Source: Glaciecola sp947496235 (GTDB lineage: Bacteria; Pseudomonadota; Gammaproteobacteria; Enterobacterales; Alteromonadaceae). From it: DNA of 64,000 bases. The notes under the pieces are model-generated. The model was not told the DNA's origin and searched no databases. It saw only the letters and a program-made list of their open reading frames with translations. Positions 16,472-23,579 of this stretch are shown here, in pieces. A program made the translations under genes and the position numbers. The stretch lies in contig NZ_JBLWFH010000011.1 of assembly GCF_050306235.1 (NCBI RefSeq), positions 1 to 64,000 of the forward strand, given 5' to 3'. Position 1 is the stretch's first letter, and each line of letters starts with the position of its first letter.

Positions 16472-17629
16472 ATGACTATTCGCTCTCGCGCATCTAAAAA
16501 GACAGGTTTATTACGACACACAGCAATCGCGATCAAGAAACAATTTGGTCAAGTGATAGATCAAAAAACACGAACCTTTGATGACTATGATGAAGCAGTC
16601 GCTTGGCGAAACTTAGCCAAGGCTTACATGAACAACCAGCTTTGGCTAACGGGCACAGTTACTGAATGTACAACCGTTAAAGAAGCCGCTGCTTATTATC
16701 AAAAAATGGCTGACTCAGGTATCGTACATTTGGGTAAAACAGAGTATTCAAATTTAAGCGTGATAGTTCAAGACGGCTCGCCACTTAGTGATCTCATGCT
16801 ATGTGAGCTTGATGAAAATAGTATTTACGAGTTCTCTATCTGGCGACGAGGCACTAGCAGAAGCAAACCGAAAGTGGACTCACAAACAACTCATAACAAC
16901 TTGGCTACGTTAAAAATGTTTCTATCGAGTCTCAAAACTCTATTTAAATTAAATATTAATCCATCATTTATGGAAGACAAAGATCTTAAAAAATTATTAA
17001 GTCGCGAAAAACTGACTCGAAAATCTCAACCTCGTGATCGCAGACCTGAAGACTACGAACTTGAAGAGATCTACAACGAACTTGAAACTCGACAGCAATC
17101 TAAACGAGTAAAAATCCCCTATACGCTTGTATACCTAATAACTCTTTGCACAGGATTAAGAGAAAATGAATTAGTTAACCTTCGAGCCGAAGACCTTAAC
17201 TACAGCAGTAAATTTATTTACCTTCGAACATTCAAAAATGATGGGGGTTTAGAAGCTGAAAACAATTGGGTAAAACAGCCGCTAGTCAGAGGCTCCTTCG
17301 AGTTATTAACCACCTACCTTAAGAGCAAAGGTATCAAAAGTGGTAAGATATTTAACTTTAAGGCTAAAAGTATAAGTGCGGCATTCAGGCGTGCCAGAAA
17401 ACATTTGGAAATTGAAGACTTACGTTGGCATGACTTGCGAAGAGAGTCTATCAGCCAGCTGTTTGATAAAGAGATCAGTAAACATATTGCTAAGAAAATT
17501 AGCCGCCATAAAGATGAAAAAACAATGGAAGCTAATTATATTCACCCTGATATGCAAGCAATACACAACGTCGTTCCGAATAAGCTTTGGATGCACGACA
17601 AAATGTCGTTTCTCGAAGGTCGAATGTAA
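16472..17629 (+). CDS. second tyrosine recombinase
   Basis: A recombinase of 385 residues counted from the ATG at 16472, which has GGAG upstream. An in-frame ATG at 16406 would overlap the previous gene and has no binding site. Catalytic residues are R230 (CTGLREN), K255 (TFKNDGG), H320 and R323 (HDLRRES), H346 (SRHKDE) and Y356 (EANYIH). It is only distantly like its neighbour, so it is not a recent duplicate. It could act with the first recombinase on the same att sites, or serve a different site. Two tandem integrases at one island end is unusual. Confidence 0.9.
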   Translation: MTIRSRASKKTGLLRHTAIAIKKQFGQVIDQKTRTFDDYDEAVAWRNLAKAYMNNQLWLTGTVTECTTVKEAAAYYQKMADSGIVHLGKTEYSNLSVIVQDGSPLSDLMLCELDENSIYEFSIWRRGTSRSKPKVDSQTTHNNLATLKMFLSSLKTLFKLNINPSFMEDKDLKKLLSREKLTRKSQPRDRRPEDYELEEIYNELETRQQSKRVKIPYTLVYLITLCTGLRENELVNLRAEDLNYSSKFIYLRTFKNDGGLEAENNWVKQPLVRGSFELLTTYLKSKGIKSGKIFNFKAKSISAAFRRARKHLEIEDLRWHDLRRESISQLFDKEISKHIAKKISRHKDEKTMEANYIHPDMQAIHNVVPNKLWMHDKMSFLEGRM

Positions 17630-17630
17630 A

Positions 17631-17650
17631 AAAGCCCGTTTATTACGGGC
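17631..17650 (-). terminator. terminator for leftward transcripts
   Basis: GCCCGT (17634-17639) pairs with ACGGGC (17645-17650), and the A-run on the left becomes a T-run on the minus strand. It would stop transcripts coming from the small leftward genes at 17682-18258. Confidence 0.7.
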
Positions 17651-17675
17651 AAATGAGAACACTAACTGAGGACTG

Positions 17676-17706
17676 GGCCGACTATATGTCGGTCTTGTTA
17701 TTTTTT
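17676..17706 (+). terminator. terminator after second recombinase
   Basis: GGCCGAC (17676-17682) pairs with GTCGGTC (17688-17694), with one G-T pair, followed by TTGTTATTTTTT. With the opposite hairpin at 17634-17650 it insulates the convergent units. Confidence 0.75.
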
Positions 17707-17813
17707 AAAATTATTTTTATTAAACTGTGTTTAATAACCAAGTAGACGCTAGCAAAAAGTACGATAGTACCAACACCAGCCAATGTAGGAATTAACCAAA
17801 TTGATTCAATCAT
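17682..17813 (-). CDS. 43-residue membrane protein
   Basis: A short frame of 43 codons, ATG to TAG. It encodes one long hydrophobic helix (IWLIPTLAGVGTIVLFASVY) and then a basic tail (IKHSLIKIILKNNKTD), so it is a single-span protein with a positively charged cytoplasmic end. AAAGGG lies about 7-12 bases before the ATG. The stop codon is within the terminator hairpin of the facing recombinase gene. No family is recognised. A small toxin or membrane modulator is possible but is only a guess. Confidence 0.5.
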   Translation of the reverse strand: MIESIWLIPTLAGVGTIVLFASVYLVIKHSLIKIILKNNKTDI

Positions 17814-17862
17814 AAGGAAACCCTTTGTATGTAATCTACTCCAAAATTACTGATGTTTGCGG

Positions 17863-18258
17863 TTAGAAGTCGCAGTTGTTACTTATCCCAATGTCGCCAT
17901 CGAACCAATCAGTTGATCCATGAGAATCATCAAAGGTGCTCATTCCGCCTTCATCATTTAACATAAACCCCCAGCTTGATGAGTCATCAGTGGGCGTGCT
18001 GGTATCGTGAACTTCGATATCACGTAAGGAACTATCAACAGCGATAGAATCTATTTCGAAGAAACCCGTTGTACACTCCAAGCTCTCACAGGAAGCACTG
18101 GATACATCGACAAAAGCATCTTCAGTCAAAGGGGTACTTGTACTTGGTAAAAGTTCTATAGTTGACTCGTAAACAGAATCTACAATGCCAGTATCATCTA
18201 TACTTACAGACGAACCTACAGAGCAATGGTCGAATAACTTTAAACTTAATAATGTCAT
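17863..18258 (-). CDS. acidic, Ser/Thr/Asp-rich protein, unknown
   Basis: About 131 residues from the ATG at 18258 (an earlier in-frame start at 18291 lacks a binding site). The chain is very acidic and rich in Ser, Thr, Asp and Glu, with four cysteines in the second half and C-terminus and few basic residues after the first dozen. No membrane segment or known domain is visible. The composition is unlike its neighbours. It could be an island-specific inhibitor or DNA mimic, or not a real protein. I would treat it as hypothetical. Confidence 0.45.
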   Translation of the reverse strand: MTLLSLKLFDHCSVGSSVSIDDTGIVDSVYESTIELLPSTSTPLTEDAFVDVSSASCESLECTTGFFEIDSIAVDSSLRDIEVHDTSTPTDDSSSWGFMLNDEGGMSTFDDSHGSTDWFDGDIGISNNCDF

Positions 18259-18291
18259 GGGTTTGTACCTTTTGTTTTTCACTCGGTACAA

Positions 18292-19259
18292 ATAAACCTT
18301 AATAATTCAGATCAGGTTTGCAAATGTTTTTCACCTGTATTTTCAGTTTAATTAAAAGCAAAGGGTGTTGAACGACGCTTCTATAATTTAAGCTGATAAC
18401 GCGCAAAGCTTGCCCACGAGTCTATTATCGGCGCACAAAAAAATGATTAGCGCTTTAGACCAGACCACCACTATTCAAACCATATATAAAGCCTACTTTT
18501 CAGTTTGTAGCAATTAAAAGTTATATAAAAGCAAGATGTAATCACCCACTACAATTTGAGCTTTTACATCATCGGCTATCGTTCAACGACTGAAATAATA
18601 AACGATCAAGCGTTTCCAAACCGCATTAAAGTTATACTTATTCGGAAGGTGCTATAGACAGAAAGCGAAGCGATTTTCAGCATCATTGTGATAACAATGA
18701 CTGCAATAAAAAGCCTTTGAGAATCAAAGTAACAAATCGCGTAACAATGAAAATGCGAAGCACTTTTTGTTGTGGAGTAGCACATGTTCAGCGCAGCGAA
18801 CTAACCCAGTTTTCATTTTTGTTTTACAAAAATTTTTAATGGCTACGAAGTAAAGTCGTTAAAAACCATCAAGCTCGGCAACGAGCGCAGAGATCACCGT
18901 ACAACTAAAACTTGTTTTAATCACGCAGCGTGAGATTCGGTGAAAAGTGGGTTAGTGCGCTGCAAGCGAACATGTGCCAAGCGGTTAAACCTAGAGGCGA
19001 AGTCCTCGTTGAGTCAGCTCGTTGACGAACGTCAACAGACAGAGCTGTCGTGGTTTATAAGCGTTAATCCTTGAAAACGCAGTTTTTGAGGATTTAAGTA
19101 GAACTCTGTTGATTCGGTTAACTAGATAGGCTTTCAGTTGGGTTATTCAGCGTAAACACTCACCCCAACTGACAACCAATCACCAGAGTTTAAAATCTTA
19201 CAAATTTCGTCATGGGCGAACCTTTTTCAAGCTGACATTCAAAAACATTAGGAGAGAGT
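18292..19259. other. gene-free region dense in inverted repeats: candidate oriT or large structured RNA
   Basis: About 970 bp without a supported gene. Many complementary pairs can be seen: CATTGT/ACAATG (18684-18699), CTTTGA/TCAAAG (18714-18728), GCACATGTTC near 18780 with GAACATGTGC near 18968, AACTAACCCA near 18799 with TGGGTTAGT near 18948, GCTCG-GCAA-CGAGC near 18872-18885, TCACGC-A-GCGTGA near 18921-18933, GTTGACG-AA-CGTCAAC at 19020-19035, AACTCTGTTGATT (19102-19114) with AATCACCAGAGTT (19178-19190), and CAGTTGGG with CCCAACTG inside that pair. The nested long-range pairs point to one folded domain of at least 190 bases and several smaller stems. It lies directly upstream of a replication-relaxation-type gene. 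Confidence 0.6.
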
Positions 19260-20144
19260 ATGTCAGCAACAGATATTACAAATGGTAATGAAAACAGTAT
19301 TACCAACCTTGAAGCTTATGGTCGATATTTTGATATTGAAATGTTCTATCAAAAAAGTAACAACTTTAGATTACGTGGAAAACAGAAATTGGAATTTGCG
19401 CTATTGTTTGCTGCTAGAATTGGATTTGTATCACCGTTAGTTTGTGCAGAAGTGTGGGAAACACCGCGCCATAAAACACTCGCGTTTTTAAACAAAATGG
19501 TAAGTGATGGTTTGCTTTTATCAGCAAGTACCTCACGTATTAATGATGGGCGTATTTATGTTCTTACATACGCTGGAGCGAATTACGCAAAAGAGATAAT
19601 GCGAGTAGATTTTCCATTTCGATCATCTTCAGAACCAATCCACCAAGTAAATCAAAACAGTATTATGCATGACGCAATACTTAGCTACATCATTGCAGCT
19701 GGTATTCAAAATTGTGATGCCAACAGTAATCATAAACCACTTTGGAAAGCAGTGGTTACTGAAACAGAGTTTAAAAGACTATACCCAAGCAACGAGGTGA
19801 AGAATGTTGATGCCGTTGTACTACTCAACAATGACAAAGTAGCAGCTGTCGAAATAGAACATTCATACAAACGCAAGCAACAGCATGAGGCAAGTATTTT
19901 AAAATTTAAAAGTGCCATGTTCAGCACTAATCTTTACGACCAAGTATTCTTGGTAGTTGCTTCAAATAAAATCCATACAGATACCAAACGTTTTTATGAG
20001 CAACTACTAGAAGAAATGCCTAATCGTATTAATAAAAAGACTAAACAGCCAATGTTAACCGTAGCTGAAGCCGAGTATTTGAAAGAGAACATAATATTTA
20101 GAACCAAGTTCATCGAAGACATCAACCGGATTTTCTACAAATGA
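19260..20144 (+). CDS. replication-relaxation / MobC-like protein
   Basis: A protein of 294 residues. The N-terminal part (about 40-110) is a winged helix-turn-helix (LEFALLFAARIGFVSPLVCAEV, then TLAFLNKMVSDGLLL). The C-terminal part has a PD-(D/E)xK-type pattern: D184 (VDAVVLL), E198/E200 (AAVEIEHSYK) and K204. This two-domain plan is that of the replication-relaxation family, which includes MobC-type accessory proteins that open DNA at an origin of transfer or replication. AGGAGAG precedes the ATG. With the repeat-rich region upstream it may form an origin module that lets the island be mobilised by a helper element. No relaxase gene is visible in the island. Confidence 0.7.
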   Translation: MSATDITNGNENSITNLEAYGRYFDIEMFYQKSNNFRLRGKQKLEFALLFAARIGFVSPLVCAEVWETPRHKTLAFLNKMVSDGLLLSASTSRINDGRIYVLTYAGANYAKEIMRVDFPFRSSSEPIHQVNQNSIMHDAILSYIIAAGIQNCDANSNHKPLWKAVVTETEFKRLYPSNEVKNVDAVVLLNNDKVAAVEIEHSYKRKQQHEASILKFKSAMFSTNLYDQVFLVVASNKIHTDTKRFYEQLLEEMPNRINKKTKQPMLTVAEAEYLKENIIFRTKFIEDINRIFYK

Positions 20145-20171
20145 AAAAAAAGAGCACCGATGTCGGTGCTC
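20143..20171 (-). terminator. terminator for leftward small gene
   Basis: GAGCACCG (20152-20159) pairs with CGGTGCTC (20164-20171) around a short loop. The A-run at 20144-20150 is a T-run on the minus strand, so it ends the gene at 20180-20416. It can also act weakly on the facing gene. Confidence 0.8.
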
Positions 20172-20179
20172 AATATTAA

Positions 20180-20416
20180 TCACTCTTTGTATTTTCTTTT
20201 GTAGTGCTTTTCGAAAATGTAGATTAACCACGCCAGCATCCAAAATCCGAACGCCCCATACCACGTATTTTCATCAGCAAACCAATAGGTTGGATGCCAT
20301 TCAAAGCCAACTATAGCCTGAAGTATCCAAACTAATACAATTAAGTCACCCATCCGCATCGAAATTTGAAACAACTTGTCCAACGCAAAAAGTATGAGTT
20401 CTTGTCTTCTCGTCAT
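20180..20416 (-). CDS. 78-residue two-helix membrane protein
   Basis: Read from the ATG at 20416, which has AGAGGAG about 8-14 bases upstream. The protein has 78 residues and two hydrophobic segments (MGDLIVLVWILQAIVGF and WYGAFGFWMLAWLIYIF) with a Trp-rich loop between them and a lysine-rich C-terminus. This predicts an inner membrane hairpin with both ends in the cytoplasm. No family is recognised. Small two-helix proteins in defence islands are sometimes membrane effectors, but nothing here shows that directly. Confidence 0.6.
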   Translation of the reverse strand: MTRRQELILFALDKLFQISMRMGDLIVLVWILQAIVGFEWHPTYWFADENTWYGAFGFWMLAWLIYIFEKHYKRKYKE

Positions 20417-20486
20417 GCAGTATCTCCTCTTTATCAAATGTCCTGCACCAGATAAAAAGGAACCGAATAGGAGAATTTCAGGCATG

Positions 20487-20591
20487 AAAAAAGCAGACCT
20501 AGATCTGCTTCTTGTTTTATTGCTCTGCCATTCACCAGAGTTACCGACAGCGCATTCGTGCTAGTAACTCAACTAGCATTCCCAGTGCTAG
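20487..20591 (-). ncRNA. candidate small RNA or structured 3' trailer
   Basis: On the minus strand, three stems lie in a row: CTAGCA/TGCTAG (20573-20591), GAGTTAC/GTAACTC (20538-20570), and a terminator stem AAGCAGA/TCTGCTT (20491-20510) followed by a T-run. They come about 180 bases after the helicase gene. They may be the folded 3' end of the defence operon message or a separate small RNA. The rest of 20592-20774 holds no gene that I can support. Confidence 0.4.
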
Positions 20592-20774
20592 CTCTTTCTG
20601 ACGATACAACATTACATCAGTTGGATTTCCTTAGGGGCTTCCAGTCACGTTCCACGGCCTGGGAGCTGTGGTTGACGGCATTTTCTAAGTGGTGATTGAG
20701 CATCCTCTACAATTCATATTTGCTCTCGATACTATGTAAGGGTTTAAGAGGCGAAATATATTCAGCATTCAAAA

Positions 20775-21926
20775 TTATGGTGCCCAAATAGCCAATTTAG
20801 TTTTACAAACATCACTATCATCAATCACAAAGGCAACACTATATTTGGCGCGAGTAACAGCAACGTAGAACCTATTGATAGCTTTATCTGTTTTCGACGA
20901 TGAGAAAGCGTCTTTATCTCCGTTGATAAAACCTAATATGTTCGCTGTAGGAACAATTAATGTTCGATCATAAGTCCTACCTTTTGACTCACCGAAGTTA
21001 ACTTTGTCACAATCATTTTTTTGAAGGTAGTTTGCTGACCTTACGCTATCTCTTAGAACAACTGGCTCAAATCGTTTTATATACTCATTAATATCAGACT
21101 TTTTAACAGCAAAGAGTCCTTGGTGATCACTAAATTCGTCAGGAACATCTTCAACTTCAGAAACAGTAGGCAAATAACCAAACCCTTGATGGATAGAGTC
21201 TGCATAATTACATATAGATTGAATACATCGTCTGCTTGAAGCTAGCTCTTCTCTATCGAATTTTAAATTATTGTAAAAAGCCAGTTTATCAATACTAGAA
21301 CTCGGCTTTTTCGGGTTAGACGTTGTGTCATAAATGGTCTGTCGAAAATCACCCACGCAAGTGATTGGCATCATTGACAGAAATATAGGTTTGAGTAGGT
21401 CGTAATCCCACCCAGCTAAGTCCTGTACTTCATCAATAAAAATGTGATCATAAAGTTCACAAAGTCTTTCAACAGCAAGACTATTAGTTACCTTTAAAAT
21501 TCTTACAGCCAGCTTAGATAAAAACTCGGTATGTACCATAGAATTGTTGCTTGTTAAAAAGTGTTTAAGGTTTACACTACAAGCTTTAGCATCAAAATCT
21601 TCTGCCGTTCCCGCAATAGTCGTGTTACCCTTTTTATGTGGGTTACTTTGATTAAAGTTAATCGATTTAATTCTATTTTTAAAAAATATCGACTGATAAG
21701 GCCGCACTATATCTTCGAGTAAAAAAGTGTACCAGCCTTTGACATCGATCTTACCTTGTTTAGCTCCACCTAAAGTTACGCATCTATCTTTTATCTCTTG
21801 CTGATTACTTCGCGTGTACGTAAGTATTAGTATTCGTTTATTGTCACTTGCAGCGACGCAAGCCGATTTAGCGAGTCTATGTGTTTTACCTGCGCCTGCA
21901 CTGGCAATTAAAAGTTTATTAGTCAA
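20775..21926 (-). CDS. UvrD-like helicase, Gabija GajB-like
   Basis: A superfamily 1A helicase of 383 residues. Motifs in order: Walker A ASAGAGKTH (8-16), motif Ia LTYTRSNQQEI (35-45), Walker B FIDEVQD (163-169), motif III VGDFRQTIY (191-199), a motif IV-like RRCIQSICNYA (232-242), a motif V-like ESKGRTYD (313-320) and motif VI FYVAVTRAK (353-361). It is compact compared with Bacillus GajB (about 494). In Gabija, GajB partners the GajA nuclease and responds to DNA ends made during phage infection. Its start overlaps the GajA-like gene by 8 bp. Last gene of the leftward defence block. Confidence 0.8.
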   Translation of the reverse strand: MTNKLLIASAGAGKTHRLAKSACVAASDNKRILILTYTRSNQQEIKDRCVTLGGAKQGKIDVKGWYTFLLEDIVRPYQSIFFKNRIKSINFNQSNPHKKGNTTIAGTAEDFDAKACSVNLKHFLTSNNSMVHTEFLSKLAVRILKVTNSLAVERLCELYDHIFIDEVQDLAGWDYDLLKPIFLSMMPITCVGDFRQTIYDTTSNPKKPSSSIDKLAFYNNLKFDREELASSRRCIQSICNYADSIHQGFGYLPTVSEVEDVPDEFSDHQGLFAVKKSDINEYIKRFEPVVLRDSVRSANYLQKNDCDKVNFGESKGRTYDRTLIVPTANILGFINGDKDAFSSSKTDKAINRFYVAVTRAKYSVAFVIDDSDVCKTKLAIWAP

Positions 21927-23559
21927 ACTTTAACGCCTTCACTAAATAGTCTGGGTATTTAATCGACTCATCTGAATCAAATATGCGCACAGCACTGTCA
22001 ACTTTACGTGAACCATGATTCTTACCGTCGGCGGCATACCAACTTCTGAAAAACTCTACCTTATTTTCTATTCGTTTTTTCTTTATGTATTTATTGTAGG
22101 TTGTAGTCGAAAGCGCCACCTTCGCAAACTTATCTAAATCGTCTTCCGTACTGGCGTTTATGGCTATCATTGCTGGTTCTAGTGAATTCAAATCATTATC
22201 ACTAGAAGAAAATACTGAACAACTTAGACCTTTGCTCCAAGCTGTTATATTTGCATCGTAATCCCCATCATTATCTTTAACAACGTGAATTTTTGTACCT
22301 ATGTGTTTGCCTATTTCTATATAGTTTTTGAAACCAATACCACGTACAACAATAATGTCTATACCATCTTCTTCAGGCAATATTTGGTTCTGCTGAAAAT
22401 AGATCTTCTTTAAAATCAGCTCATCTGAAGGCCCTTCAACCAAAACTATCTTTGACGATAAAACCACTCGCAAAGTGTCATACCCTGGCAATCGTTGCAG
22501 TCTCTTGGAAACCTTCGGATCAATACTTTTTAGTTGTGTGTAGTTTTTACCAAGTAAACACAGGTTTTCAAGGTTCAACTTATTCAAAACATAAGAGCTA
22601 TGTGTCGTTAAAAACAGCTGAGTATTGATTTGCTGAGATATTGAGTTTATTAGCTTGCACAAGTTTATATGTGATAAATGATTTTCTGGCTCTTCCACCA
22701 TAACAAAATCAATATTTTTTGACTTGTTAGCAAGAGCTAACTTTATTTGTATCTGATTCTGCTCACCTTTTCCAATCATTGGAAAAGCAACATCATCTAC
22801 AGCCAATTGAAGACCTGATTCGATAGACTTACTTTGAGCCATGTCTGCAACAACATCTAGCTTTCCTTGAGTTACTGAATTATCAGCGTCGAGCTTGTCG
22901 TTTAATTCCTTAACTTGCTCTTGTTCATTAAATGCAGACTTTAGTTCTCGATAACCTAATGAAAGTAACGCTTGCTCCCGTTTTGTAAGCGTCGAGTCAA
23001 TTATATTTGTAATGTACTGGTTCTTACCGTAGGTAGGATGTAGTCTTGTGGGATCTATCAGCAAAGACTTAGCTTCTCGATTTAGAAATTTAATGCTGTT
23101 CCAAGCAAAATCAAACCACTCAACTTTGTAAAACTCAGTTGGTATCGATTGAATATCTGCACCACTGCCAATTAACTCGTCATATGTGTTGGCTAAATCT
23201 TCATCAAAACAGATTCTGATACAAGCTCCACCGCTATTAATTGATTTTGAATTGTTTGTACCCTTGTATTTAGGGCAATCATCGATAAAAGCTTCAACTA
23301 CAATTTCAGGAAGGTTTTCTGCTTTCTTATCACTATCGAGATAGTCAGATGTAGCTTCAGCATTAAAAAGCTCAGGTGACAATTGGGCTGAAATAGGTTT
23401 ACCTCTGTAGTAACCATTAATTACCAGTTCAATACACTCTAACAGAGTTGATTTGCCAGTATCATTGTCACCCACGATAATATTAACTCGTTCATTGAAC
23501 GGAAATTCTCTATTCCTAAACTTTTTAAAGTTCTTAACCGTTAATAACGAAATTTTCAT
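21919..23559 (-). CDS. OLD-family ATP-dependent nuclease, Gabija GajA-like
   Basis: A nuclease of 546 residues, close to GajA (about 578). The ABC-type ATPase half has Walker A GDNDTGKST (30-38), Walker B FVMVEEPENHLS (285-296) and a histidine switch TTHSSY (318-323). The TOPRIM half has VLVEGPSDE (372-380), VVKDNDGD (426-433) and the OLD-type SLEPAM (459-464). GajA-type enzymes nick DNA at a preferred sequence when nucleotide levels fall during infection. The pairing with a UvrD-like helicase directly downstream is the signature of Gabija. Two further genes lie upstream in the same unit, which the canonical two-gene system does not have. Confidence 0.85.
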   Translation of the reverse strand: MKISLLTVKNFKKFRNREFPFNERVNIIVGDNDTGKSTLLECIELVINGYYRGKPISAQLSPELFNAEATSDYLDSDKKAENLPEIVVEAFIDDCPKYKGTNNSKSINSGGACIRICFDEDLANTYDELIGSGADIQSIPTEFYKVEWFDFAWNSIKFLNREAKSLLIDPTRLHPTYGKNQYITNIIDSTLTKREQALLSLGYRELKSAFNEQEQVKELNDKLDADNSVTQGKLDVVADMAQSKSIESGLQLAVDDVAFPMIGKGEQNQIQIKLALANKSKNIDFVMVEEPENHLSHINLCKLINSISQQINTQLFLTTHSSYVLNKLNLENLCLLGKNYTQLKSIDPKVSKRLQRLPGYDTLRVVLSSKIVLVEGPSDELILKKIYFQQNQILPEEDGIDIIVVRGIGFKNYIEIGKHIGTKIHVVKDNDGDYDANITAWSKGLSCSVFSSSDNDLNSLEPAMIAINASTEDDLDKFAKVALSTTTYNKYIKKKRIENKVEFFRSWYAADGKNHGSRKVDSAVRIFDSDESIKYPDYLVKALKFD

Positions 23560-23579
23560 GCCACATCCTTGTTTAATTT

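Noticed and set aside
18292..19259. retron or integron attC array
   Set aside because: No reverse transcriptase or integron integrase is near, and the repeats are not a series of similar units with the attC consensus.
20592..20774. 29-codon minus-strand frame after the helicase gene
   Set aside because: The only ribosome binding site touches the ATG and the frame has no recognisable features; not enough to call a gene.
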